A DNA stretch of 5,936 nt, taken from Candidatus Methanogaster sp. UBA203 (GTDB taxonomy: Archaea > Halobacteriota > Methanosarcinia > Methanosarcinales > Methanogasteraceae). This document shows, piece after piece, positions 1 through 5,349 of this stretch. Location: assembly GCA_002503595.1 (NCBI GenBank), contig DASC01000203.1, positions 1-5,936 of the forward strand. The letters run 5' to 3'. The position numbers and the translations under genes are program-made. The notes beneath the pieces are model-generated. The model saw only the letters and a program-made list of their open reading frames with translations, did no database searches and was not told the origin of the DNA. How positions within the stretch are numbered: position 1 is the first letter of the stretch; every line of letters begins with the position of its first letter.

Positions 1-852
1 GATACGCTGCGCACAGCATCGCCTGTGCTTATTGCGCTTTCCATACCGGTCTACCTGATCTCCTGGCCCCTGCGCGGCATCCGGTATCAGCAGATTCTTG
101 CGCAGCTGGGTCATCAGGGGCGTCTGGATTTTCTGGTCGGGTGCATATCGTTGAGCCAGTCTGCAAACGTAATCCTGCCGGCACGGATCGGGGATGTGGT
201 CCGCGCATATCTGCTCAAAAAGATGAAAAATATCCCGTTGACCACAGGATTCTCCTCGCTCGCTGTTGAGCGTATATTCGATATTCTTGCGATCACGATG
301 ATCGGCGGCTTTGCCGTGCTCGGGCTGCAGGAGCTACTGCTCGACCAGTGGATCACAAATGTCATAACGATCGCAGGACTTGCCATATTGGCAGTATTCG
401 GGCTTCTGGTCATGTTCCTGAAACTCCGTACAACGATCGGCGGTGTTGCTGCCCGTTTCATCAGGGAGATTGCGGTTGTGTCCACAAACCCACGCGCCTT
501 TGCAATCGTCTTTACAGGCTCACTCTCGGTCTGGCTCTTCGACATCCTCACATGTTTTGTGATACTAAGCGCATTTTCAGGAACCACATCGCTCTCAACG
601 GTCCCGATCGTATTTCTTGCAATCGCTGTCGGAAATCTCACAAAGATCGTTCCGATCACACCGGGCGCTATAGGGACTTATGAGCTGGCACTGACTGCGA
701 TATTCAGCCTCGGCGGAATCGACCCGGCTATCGGTTTTGCCGCTGCCGTGCTCGATCACGCAGTCAAGAACTCGGTGACGCTGATACTTGGAAGCGTGTA
801 TCTCTCGCGCTTTGGTCTGAGCTGGTCGCAGCTTATGGATCGGAGCGAGTAG
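1..852 (+). CDS. LPG-synthase-TM / UPF0104-type membrane protein, 5' partial
   Basis: The frame is open from the first base to a TAG stop, giving 283 residues; the start lies upstream, and the family is usually about 320-340 residues, so perhaps 40-60 are missing. The protein is very hydrophobic, with roughly six or seven membrane segments in view (around window residues 8-26, 83-108, 119-140, 164-190, 200-218, 222-240, 243-268). Family hallmarks are the loop NVILPARIGDVVRAYLL at residues 57-71, AVERIFD at 88-94, and the late VPITPGAIGTYE at 217-228, matching the transmembrane domain shared with bacterial MprF. No aminoacyl-transferase domain follows, so this is the stand-alone form, thought to move or modify polar lipids in the cytoplasmic membrane; the substrate is not known. 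The last 20 bases overlap the 3' end of the convergent ogt gene. Family assignment is firm, function is inference. Confidence 0.88.
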   Translation, partial: DTLRTASPVLIALSIPVYLISWPLRGIRYQQILAQLGHQGRLDFLVGCISLSQSANVILPARIGDVVRAYLLKKMKNIPLTTGFSSLAVERIFDILAITMIGGFAVLGLQELLLDQWITNVITIAGLAILAVFGLLVMFLKLRTTIGGVAARFIREIAVVSTNPRAFAIVFTGSLSVWLFDILTCFVILSAFSGTTSLSTVPIVFLAIAVGNLTKIVPITPGAIGTYELALTAIFSLGGIDPAIGFAAAVLDHAVKNSVTLILGSVYLSRFGLSWSQLMDRSE

Positions 853-1207
853 GAGCAGCGTTCCCGGGGTTCTGGTTTTCGAGCTTCAGCAGATACCGCT
901 TCGCTTCGACGCCGAATGCATACCCGCCGGTCCCGCCTTTTGAAACCACCCGGTGGCACGGGATCACGATTGGCGCGGGATTCTTCGAAAGAGCGTTTCC
1001 GACTGCCCGCGCTGCGTTCGGCTTCCCAATACTTGCGGCAAGTTCGGAGTACGTGACAACCGTACCGTACCGGATTTTTCTTGTCTCGCAGAGGACTTCC
1101 CGCTCAAAATCGGTGAGACCGGATAGGTCTACCTCATATCCTGAAAAATCCACAACTTCTCCGCTGAAGTACTGTATCAGATCATCGATCAGGTTGCGCT
1201 CGTCCAT
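833..1207 (-). CDS. ogt: methylated-DNA--protein-cysteine methyltransferase, short form
   Basis: This 124-residue protein repairs O6-alkylguanine by transferring the alkyl group to its own cysteine, a one-shot suicide reaction. The acceptor motif IPCHRVV is at residues 82-88 (Cys84, His85). The helix-turn-helix that enters the minor groove is at about 52-73 (TYSELAASIGKP, then RAVGNAL with the arginine finger Arg67). GGTGGYAFGVEAKRYLLKLE at 91-110 closes the domain with the conserved Glu110. The family is normally about 150-180 residues with an extra N-terminal alpha/beta domain; here only about 30 residues precede the catalytic domain. I chose the ATG at 1207 because the upstream in-frame GTG at 1318 would only add residues that shadow mfnA. 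No clear Shine-Dalgarno precedes this ATG, which lies 19 bases inside the mfnA 3' end, so translation is probably coupled to mfnA. Cysteine, not tryptophan, in the motif argues against a non-catalytic ATL protein. Confidence 0.88.
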   Translation of the reverse strand: MDERNLIDDLIQYFSGEVVDFSGYEVDLSGLTDFEREVLCETRKIRYGTVVTYSELAASIGKPNAARAVGNALSKNPAPIVIPCHRVVSKGGTGGYAFGVEAKRYLLKLENQNPGNAAPTRSDP

Positions 1208-2328
1208 TTCACAACATCGGCAAAGTCGTCTGCAAACAGGTTCAGGTTCTCGCGGGAGAGGTGCGGCATGATCACCAGACGCAGCGCACGCGGGTCGCGC
1301 GTGATCGACACGTCCCATCCGCGCTTCTTTAGTTTGCTTCGCACAGAATCCGCATCAGGCACATCGAGCACCAGCACGTTCGTCACAGGATCGATGAGCG
1401 GCTCGATTCCGGATTCGCGAGCCCTCGCAACCAGTTCATGCGTGAGTTCCATGCACCTCTGCACGATCCTCTCATAGCCCTCCCTTCCGAGATACGTGAA
1501 GACCGCATACGCAGATGCAGCCGATGCCCCGCTTCTCGTGCCTGAAAGCGTCTGCTGGGAATTAACCGTCAGATACGGCGTATCTACAGATAGCCGGTTC
1601 AGATATGAGGAATCCTGAAACAGAAGTCCGCCCGTGGGTATCGTTGCGAATCCCATCTTGTGCGGGTCGGCAGCGATCGATGTGACTCCGGGAAGCGTGA
1701 AATCGAATTCATACTTCTCTCTAAGAAACGGGATCACGAACCCTCCGAATGCAGCATCTACGTGCAAAAATATGTTTTTCGATAATGCAAGATCTGAAAG
1801 TTCCCTTATCGGATCTATCTGCCCGAATTCCGTGGTTCCTGCAATTCCAACTATCCCGATCGTGTTTTCATCGATCAAATCCTCAACCGACGAGATATCG
1901 GCTCTGAACTCCGGGTCGAGGTCTGCCTTCTGCACCTCAATCCCCAGGATGTCGGCAACCTTGTCGAATGAGAAGTGCGCTGATGCCGGAACGATGATGT
2001 TTGGCTCGCGGATTTTGCGCGCAGTTTTGATCGCATGTATCGCCTGGATATTCGATTCGGTGCCGCCTGTTGTGATGTATCCGTGCGCATCAGGGTTTCC
2101 AAAGAGCGTGCCCATCATCCGCATCACCTCGTGCTCGATCTCTGCAGTTCCGGCAAAGAGCCCGGGATCGCCGAGATTTGTCTCGATGAACTGCTGGTGA
2201 GCCGCCACTGCAACAGGGTGCGGATAGGTGCACATCGAACTCAAAACACGTTCGTAAGGCGTATCTTTGCTTTTCAGATCGTTAAGTATCGATCTGATGG
2301 TTTTTTCGTCCATTCCATGCATGTTCAT
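1189..2328 (-). CDS. mfnA: L-tyrosine/L-aspartate decarboxylase (MfnA)
   Basis: A complete 379-residue cytoplasmic PLP enzyme of the group II decarboxylase family, close to the usual archaeal length of about 370-400. In methanogens MfnA makes tyramine from tyrosine for methanofuran; homologues also decarboxylate aspartate to beta-alanine for coenzyme A, and sequence alone does not separate the two. Visible elements are GYITTGGTESN at 83-93 (cofactor phosphate pocket), His118 in PASAHFS (ring stacking), HVDAAFGG at 189-196 with Asp191 facing the pyridine nitrogen, and the Schiff-base lysine Lys224 in AADPHKMGF. The ATG at 2328 is preceded by GAGG at 2338-2335 with a 6-base spacer, favouring it over the in-frame ATGs at codons 3 and 6. 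It is the first gene of a two-gene unit with ogt and diverges from the lipoprotein gene across 96 bases. It is the best marker in the window for a methanogen-related archaeon. Confidence 0.93.
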   Translation of the reverse strand: MNMHGMDEKTIRSILNDLKSKDTPYERVLSSMCTYPHPVAVAAHQQFIETNLGDPGLFAGTAEIEHEVMRMMGTLFGNPDAHGYITTGGTESNIQAIHAIKTARKIREPNIIVPASAHFSFDKVADILGIEVQKADLDPEFRADISSVEDLIDENTIGIVGIAGTTEFGQIDPIRELSDLALSKNIFLHVDAAFGGFVIPFLREKYEFDFTLPGVTSIAADPHKMGFATIPTGGLLFQDSSYLNRLSVDTPYLTVNSQQTLSGTRSGASAASAYAVFTYLGREGYERIVQRCMELTHELVARARESGIEPLIDPVTNVLVLDVPDADSVRSKLKKRGWDVSITRDPRALRLVIMPHLSRENLNLFADDFADVVKWTSAT

Positions 2329-2334
2329 CTTCTG

Positions 2335-2338
2335 CCTC
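2335..2338 (-). promoter_or_regulatory. Shine-Dalgarno of mfnA
   Basis: The minus strand reads GAGG, then six bases, then the ATG at 2328. This fixes the first of three closely spaced in-frame ATGs as the mfnA start. Confidence 0.55.
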
Positions 2339-2368
2339 GACGGTTTCGTTTGCGAATACGTGGGGGTT

Positions 2369-2376
2369 CTATATGG
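2369..2376. promoter_or_regulatory. Shared TATA-like element, divergent mfnA / lipoprotein promoter
   Basis: CTATATGG on the plus strand reads CCATATAG on the minus strand, so the core works as a TATA box in either direction. It is the only good TATA-like sequence in the 96-base divergent region. From its centre it is about 44 bases to the mfnA ATG (predicted leader of about 15-20 bases, enough to hold the GAGG) and about 53 bases to the lipoprotein ATG (predicted leader of about 25 bases). Use in one or both directions is inferred from the usual archaeal TATA-to-start distance of about 25 bases. Confidence 0.45.
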
Positions 2377-2387
2377 ATAAGGTTAAT

Positions 2388-2395
2388 GGAGGTGA
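2388..2395 (+). promoter_or_regulatory. Perfect Shine-Dalgarno GGAGGTGA ahead of a mini-ORF
   Basis: GGAGGTGA is fully complementary to the archaeal 16S rRNA 3' end and lies 7 bases before the ATG at 2403, not at normal distance from the lipoprotein start at 2425 (29 bases away). If transcription starts near 2398, as the TATA element predicts, this site would be left out of the mRNA; if it starts further upstream, it would drive the mini-ORF at 2403. Confidence 0.4.
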
Positions 2396-2402
2396 CCTGC
2401 AA

Positions 2403-2420
2403 ATGATCAAGCAGAAGTGA
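2403..2420 (+). CDS. Possible 5-codon leader ORF (MIKQK)
   Basis: ATG-ATC-AAG-CAG-AAG-TGA follows a perfect Shine-Dalgarno at ideal spacing and stops four bases before the lipoprotein ATG. A second small frame, starting ATG at 2386 (MEVTCK), ends at a TGA at 2404-2406 that overlaps this ATG as ATGA. The arrangement would suit translational coupling or reinitiation onto the lipoprotein gene. It may equally be chance, because frames this short carry no coding statistics and the transcription start is unknown. Confidence 0.2.
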   Translation: MIKQK

Positions 2421-2424
2421 TCGC

Positions 2425-2886
2425 ATGAAAAAGAGAGGAATGCTTGCATTGATAGCGCTTGTTGCGCTTGTCGCATGTCTCATAAGCGCATGTATCGACT
2501 CCACCCCCCCGTCGCAGCCGTCGGCAGATACACCGGGAACCGGGATTACGTGGTACTCGTATGATGAAGGGATGAAGATTGCGCAGGAGCAGAACAAGCC
2601 CATGATGATCGACGTGTACACTGATCGGTGTCCATGGTGCAAGGAACTGGATAGGGTTGTGTACACAGACCCGGACGTGATCGATCTGGCAGATAAGTTC
2701 GTGTGTATAAAATTCAATGCCGATAAACACCGCGACCTTGCTGCAAGATACAATCCCACCGGCGGGGTTCCTGCAATCGTATTTCTCAGATCGGACGGTA
2801 CGGAAATACACCGTCTCGGCGGCTATCCGAGAGGCGGGGCTGAGGCATTCTTGCATAATATGATGGTTGCGCTCAACAACGCATGA
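2425..2886 (+). CDS. thioredoxin-like lipoprotein with CPWC motif
   Basis: A 153-residue exported thiol protein. The N-terminus is a textbook lipoprotein signal: MKKR, a hydrophobic core at 6-20, and lipobox LISAC with Cys23 as the probable lipidated residue, followed by a Ser/Pro/Thr-rich linker at 24-40. The rest is a thioredoxin fold of the Thioredoxin_7/DUF255-like type: an N-terminal segment WYSYDEGMKIAQEQNKP, strand MMIDVYTD, redox site CPWC at 69-72, and the cis-proline loop GGVPAIVF at 113-120 (Pro116). It presumably reduces or exchanges disulfides on the outer face of the membrane; the client is unknown and no DsbD/CcdA-type electron donor lies in the window. The start is fixed by an in-frame TGA at 2404 and by GTGATC at 2417-2422, a weak, closely spaced ribosome site. 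A run of seven C at 2504-2510 lies in the linker. pfkB follows after 111 bases. Confidence 0.87.
   Translation: MKKRGMLALIALVALVACLISACIDSTPPSQPSADTPGTGITWYSYDEGMKIAQEQNKPMMIDVYTDRCPWCKELDRVVYTDPDVIDLADKFVCIKFNADKHRDLAARYNPTGGVPAIVFLRSDGTEIHRLGGYPRGGAEAFLHNMMVALNNA
2504..2510 (+). repeat. Seven-C homopolymer inside the lipoprotein gene
   Basis: The codons ACC-CCC-CCG (Thr-Pro-Pro) create an unbroken run of seven C just after the lipobox cysteine. A one-base slip here would remove the whole thioredoxin domain while leaving the signal peptide. Confidence 0.85.
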
Positions 2887-2958
2887 CCGATCTCAATTAC
2901 GCTGTTTACCCCCATTCACTGCTCAACAGACTCAAAGGATTAATTGCCGACAGTGACA

Positions 2959-2965
2959 ATTATAG
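2959..2965 (+). promoter_or_regulatory. Weak TATA-like box ahead of the PfkB-family kinase
   Basis: ATTATAG lies about 35 bases before the kinase ATG at 2998, which would put the transcript start next to the Shine-Dalgarno and leave a very short leader. Read-through from the lipoprotein gene is an equally good explanation, since no T-rich terminator is visible in 2887-2997. Confidence 0.25.
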
Positions 2966-2986
2966 CTGCGGGAGCATCAGAACTAT

Positions 2987-2991
2987 GGAGG
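2987..2991 (+). promoter_or_regulatory. Shine-Dalgarno fixing the kinase start
   Basis: GGAGG with a 6-base spacer to the ATG at 2998. This selects that ATG over the in-frame TTG at 2944, which would add 18 residues unlike the family's N-terminus. Confidence 0.7.
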
Positions 2992-2997
2992 CGGCGC

Positions 2998-3891
2998 ATG
3001 GTTGAGATCATCGGCATCGGCGCACTGAATATCGACAAACTCTACCTCGTCGAGCGGATCGGAGCGGCAGGAGAGGAGATCGGGATCGATTCTGCGAGCG
3101 AGCAGCCGGGCGGCTCTGCTGCAAACACCATCGCTGCTCTCGCCAGACTCGGCATAAAAACAGGGTTCATCGGAAGGGTTGGGGACGATGCCGATGGCGC
3201 ATACCTGCGTTCCGAAATGGCAAAAGAGGGTGTGGACATACAAGGGATCGAGGTCGCCCGTGGCAGAACCGGCAGCGCGATCGTGCTTGTCGATCCAGGC
3301 GGCGAGCGCTCGATGTATGTGCATCCCGGTGTGAACGATGCGCTCTCATTGACGCCAGAGAACCTATCCTGCGTAAAAAGCGCGAAATACCTGCATCTAT
3401 CCTCCTTTGTCGGCGAAACCGTAATCGATGTACAGAGAGAGATTCTCGACCGGTCGAAAGCCGAGATCTCCTTTGCGCCCGGGATGCTCTATGTCAGGAG
3501 AGGGCTTGACACACTCAGCGGGATCATCTCAAAGACCCGGGTCGTCTTCTTAAATCGCGATGAGATGGAGATGCTTACCGGATCCGGCTACAGAAAGGGG
3601 GCGGGAGAGTTAAATGAGGTCGGAGCAGAGATTGTTGTGGTGACGCTCGGTGGAGACGGATGCTACATCCGAACACCGGATGCAGAGGTATCCATTCCAG
3701 GGTTTTCTGCGAGGGTCGTTGATACGACCGGTGCCGGGGATGCATTCTGTGCCGGGTTTCTGTATGGGATGCTGAACGATGAGCCGCTCGGCGTGTGCGG
3801 GCGTCTCGGGAACTTTGTTGCCGCGAAGTGCATAGGCGCGGTTGGCGCGAGGGAAGGGCTGCCGAGAAAGATCGAGATTGCAGAGGGTTGA
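2998..3891 (+). CDS. PfkB/ribokinase-family carbohydrate or nucleoside kinase
   Basis: A complete 297-residue cytoplasmic kinase of normal family length, starting MVEIIGIGALNIDKLYLV, the usual first strand with the substrate-binding Asp13. Signature 1 is PGGSAANTIAALARLG at 37-52, followed by FIGRVGDDADG. The beta-strand lid is at about 80-110. Signature 2, DTTGAGDAFCAGFLYG at 242-257, carries the anion hole GAGD and the catalytic base Asp248. NRDEME at 186-191 is the conserved NxxE metal/ATP motif, and TLGGDGCYI at 216-224 precedes the ATP site. The family phosphorylates sugars or nucleosides with ATP; archaeal members include ribokinases, 2-keto-3-deoxygluconate kinases and broad nucleoside kinases, and the motifs do not decide which this is. 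Neighbours give no pathway clue. An AT-richer segment begins right after its TGA stop. Confidence 0.92.
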   Translation: MVEIIGIGALNIDKLYLVERIGAAGEEIGIDSASEQPGGSAANTIAALARLGIKTGFIGRVGDDADGAYLRSEMAKEGVDIQGIEVARGRTGSAIVLVDPGGERSMYVHPGVNDALSLTPENLSCVKSAKYLHLSSFVGETVIDVQREILDRSKAEISFAPGMLYVRRGLDTLSGIISKTRVVFLNRDEMEMLTGSGYRKGAGELNEVGAEIVVVTLGGDGCYIRTPDAEVSIPGFSARVVDTTGAGDAFCAGFLYGMLNDEPLGVCGRLGNFVAAKCIGAVGAREGLPRKIEIAEG

Positions 3892-4134
3892 AACTAAATC
3901 GGCAGGTGAACCGGATGTTTACAAATGCACGCTGGCTGTTGTGGGGATTAAGGATATGAAAGCACGATACTTGCGATTTTGTGGATAAAAGTTAAGTGTT
4001 GTGCAATCGTACGAAAGCATTAATGAGAGTCGTATGGCGGCATCTATCAGGAACAATAATCAAAACTCCCGTTTGTGTCGATCTGAATAGCCAAAAAATG
4101 AACTTAAAGAAAAAATTGCAGGAGATAAATAAGG
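3892..4134 (+). other. AT-rich spacer ahead of hicBA
   Basis: This 243-base gap holds no convincing gene. Two tiny frames are visible: ATG at 3915 to TGA at 3957-3959 (14 codons, preceded by AGGTGA with a 5-base spacer), and ATG at 3956 to a TAA (10 codons) overlapping it as ATGA. A GTG frame entering from 3996 runs into hicB out of frame and looks like a shadow. Base composition drops sharply toward the end; the 60 bases at 4081-4140 are about 30 percent G+C. An A-rich tract with CTTAAAG at 4103-4109 could be a weak TATA element for hicB, but it would give an almost leaderless transcript. The spacer may be the relic edge of an inserted segment. Confidence 0.5.
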
Positions 4135-4383
4135 ATGGGACACTATCTGAACTACGCTCATGCAGCGATGGAAAAAGCCAGATACGAGATTCTGCCCGAC
4201 GATGGTACATTCTATGCTGAAATACCAGGATTTGATGGTGTTTATGCGAATAGCGGTACCCTTGAGTCATGTCGAGACGAACTGGAGGAAGTACTCGAGG
4301 AATGGATATTGCTCAGAATACGCCTCAATCTACCGCTACCAGTGGTTGATGGCATCGGTCTGGCGATCATGGAGGCACTTTGA
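4135..4383 (+). CDS. hicB: HicB-family antitoxin (short, no DNA-binding domain)
   Basis: An 82-residue acidic protein of the HicB-like type. Typical pieces are YLNYAHAAMEKARYEILPDD at 4-23, the FYAEIPGFDGVYANSGTLES core at 26-45, then CRDELEEVLEEWILLRIR and LPLPVVDGI. It should bind and block the HicA mRNA interferase encoded immediately downstream. Longer HicB proteins carry a C-terminal ribbon-helix-helix or HTH domain for autoregulation; this one stops after the core fold, so it may not repress its own promoter alone. GGAG at 4121-4124 lies 10 bases before the ATG and AAGG directly abuts it, so the ribosome site is mediocre. The stop overlaps the hicA start as TGATG. The pair sits in an AT-rich segment with few GATC sites, suggesting acquisition by transfer. 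Confidence 0.9.
   Translation: MGHYLNYAHAAMEKARYEILPDDGTFYAEIPGFDGVYANSGTLESCRDELEEVLEEWILLRIRLNLPLPVVDGIGLAIMEAL
4371..4375 (+). promoter_or_regulatory. Shine-Dalgarno of hicA inside the hicB 3' end
   Basis: GGAGG with a 7-base spacer to the ATG at 4383, much better than the site in front of hicB. Together with the one-base TGATG overlap it indicates coupled translation of the toxin, and it selects this ATG over the TTG one codon upstream. Confidence 0.7.
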
Positions 4384-4601
4384 TGCCCCGGATAGGACCG
4401 ATAAAAAGAAGAGATTTGATACGATATCTGAAACTTCTTGGTTTCGAGGGACCTTATTCCCGCGGAAAACACCAGTTTATGGTCAAAAATAACATTACGC
4501 TCAGACTCCCAAACCCGCATAAAGGTGATATTGGAAGTGCGTTTCTGATAAGAATTCTAAAGCAGGCAAAAATCGATAGGAATACGTGGGAGAGTCTTTG
4601 A
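4383..4601 (+). CDS. hicA: HicA-family toxin, mRNA interferase
   Basis: A 72-residue basic protein with the HicA dsRBD-like fold: an N-terminal helix (PIKRRDLIRYLKLLGFEGPY at 6-25), the catalytic-histidine strand RGKHQFMVK at 27-35 (His30), the LRLPNPHKGDI turn at 40-50, and a C-terminal helix FLIRILKQAKIDRNTW at 54-69. HicA toxins cleave mRNA during translation and arrest growth until HicB neutralises them. All family landmarks, including the histidine, are present, so the toxin looks intact. It is the second gene of the pair, the less common antitoxin-first order. No T-rich terminator follows at once; 4602-4709 is AT-rich without an evident gene. Confidence 0.9.
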   Translation: MPRIGPIKRRDLIRYLKLLGFEGPYSRGKHQFMVKNNITLRLPNPHKGDIGSAFLIRILKQAKIDRNTWESL

Positions 4602-4709
4602 ATTTGCATCAGACAGAAATTGAATAGATTTATGCGTTATTGATGATTGGCAAGATGATGTGCATCTGCAATACTATATGAGTCGCGGTGGCGGCATTCG
4701 CTAAAACTC

Positions 4710-4743
4710 ACCCACCAGCAGCGGACACCTGTGGTCGGCGGGT
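4710..4743 (-). terminator. Possible hairpin terminator downstream of hisB
   Basis: On the minus strand ACCCGCC (4743-4737) can pair with GGTGGGT (4716-4710), seven pairs including one G-U, around a 20-base loop, followed within a few bases by a TTTT run. It lies about 20 bases past the hisB stop. Archaeal termination depends mainly on oligo-T tracts, and this one is short, so the call is tentative. Confidence 0.3.
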
Positions 4744-4761
4744 CGCAATGGAACGGGATCA

Positions 4762-5343
4762 TCAGCCGGTGAGCACGCCCTTCGTGCTTGGAACATCAGA
4801 CCGCTCAACCGTGGCAGCCCTCGCGAGCGCAATCCCGAACGCCTTGAAGATCGCCTCGATTACATGGTGGTCGTTCCCGCCGCTTGCTGAGATGTGCGCG
4901 TTGATGCCCGCACTCGTGATCAGTGAGTGGAAGAAGTGCGGCACCATCTGGGTCGTGAGATCGCCGACTACGTCTGAAGAGAACCGGGCATCGAAGACCA
5001 GGTAACTCCTACCGCTAAGGTCAAGGATCACGCTTGCACTCGCTTCATCCATCGGCACCCTGACATCGGCAAACCGCGCAATCCCGGCGTGTCGCCCAAG
5101 CGCCTGGGATATCGCCTGCCCGAGCACGATGCCGACATCCTCGACCAGATGGTGATCGCCGAGTTCGGTATCCCCTGCCGCGCGGATGGTGAGATCGAAC
5201 AACCCGTGCCTCGTGAACGAGTCCAGCACATGATCGAGAAAGGCAACACCTGTGCCGATCTCTGATCTGCCGGTTCCCTCGATCACAAACGTCAGGTCGA
5301 TCTCTGTTTCGTTTGTCTTTCGGTGAATGGTCGCTTTTCGCAT
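4762..5343 (-). CDS. hisB: imidazoleglycerol-phosphate dehydratase
   Basis: A complete 193-residue cytoplasmic enzyme of the usual single-function archaeal length, with no fused histidinol phosphatase. It dehydrates imidazole-glycerol phosphate to imidazole-acetol phosphate in histidine biosynthesis and works as a 24-mer with two manganese ions per site. The duplicated half-domains each show metal-ligand clusters: FLDHVLDSFTRHG at 35-47 and GDHHLVEDVG at 62-71 (His64, His65, Glu68) in the first, HFFHSLITSAGINAHI at 136-151 and GGNDHHVIEAIFKAFG at 155-170 (His159, His160, Glu163) in the second. No ligand appears lost. No clear Shine-Dalgarno precedes the ATG at 5343, but the upstream gene stops only six bases before it, pointing to coupled translation from a shared transcript. 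No other his gene lies in the window. Confidence 0.96.
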   Translation of the reverse strand: MRKATIHRKTNETEIDLTFVIEGTGRSEIGTGVAFLDHVLDSFTRHGLFDLTIRAAGDTELGDHHLVEDVGIVLGQAISQALGRHAGIARFADVRVPMDEASASVILDLSGRSYLVFDARFSSDVVGDLTTQMVPHFFHSLITSAGINAHISASGGNDHHVIEAIFKAFGIALARAATVERSDVPSTKGVLTG

Positions 5344-5349
5344 GGCTGT

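Noticed and set aside
114..659. 181-codon minus-strand frame inside the membrane-protein gene
   Set aside because: It mirrors the hydrophobic plus-strand gene and has Ser/Thr/Arg-rich composition typical of an antisense shadow.
1208..1318. Upstream GTG start giving ogt 37 more residues
   Set aside because: The added peptide (Cys/Arg/Pro-rich) lies wholly inside mfnA in another frame and does not resemble the Ogt N-terminal domain.
1634..2200. 188-codon plus-strand frame inside mfnA
   Set aside because: It is antisense to a clearly coding gene and is Ser/Ile/Cys-rich without a domain or ribosome site.
2944..2997. TTG start giving the kinase 18 more residues
   Set aside because: The ATG at 2998 has GGAGG at 6 bases and begins with the normal PfkB first strand; the extension matches nothing in the family.
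3996..4220. 74-codon frame entering hicB from upstream
   Set aside because: It starts at a non-ATG codon, runs out of frame through hicB, has no recognisable family, and its second half is a shadow of the antitoxin.
4602..4761. Possible gene or small RNA between hicA and hisB
   Set aside because: Only short frames and a candidate hairpin near the hisB end were found; no tRNA-like or conserved RNA fold could be supported.
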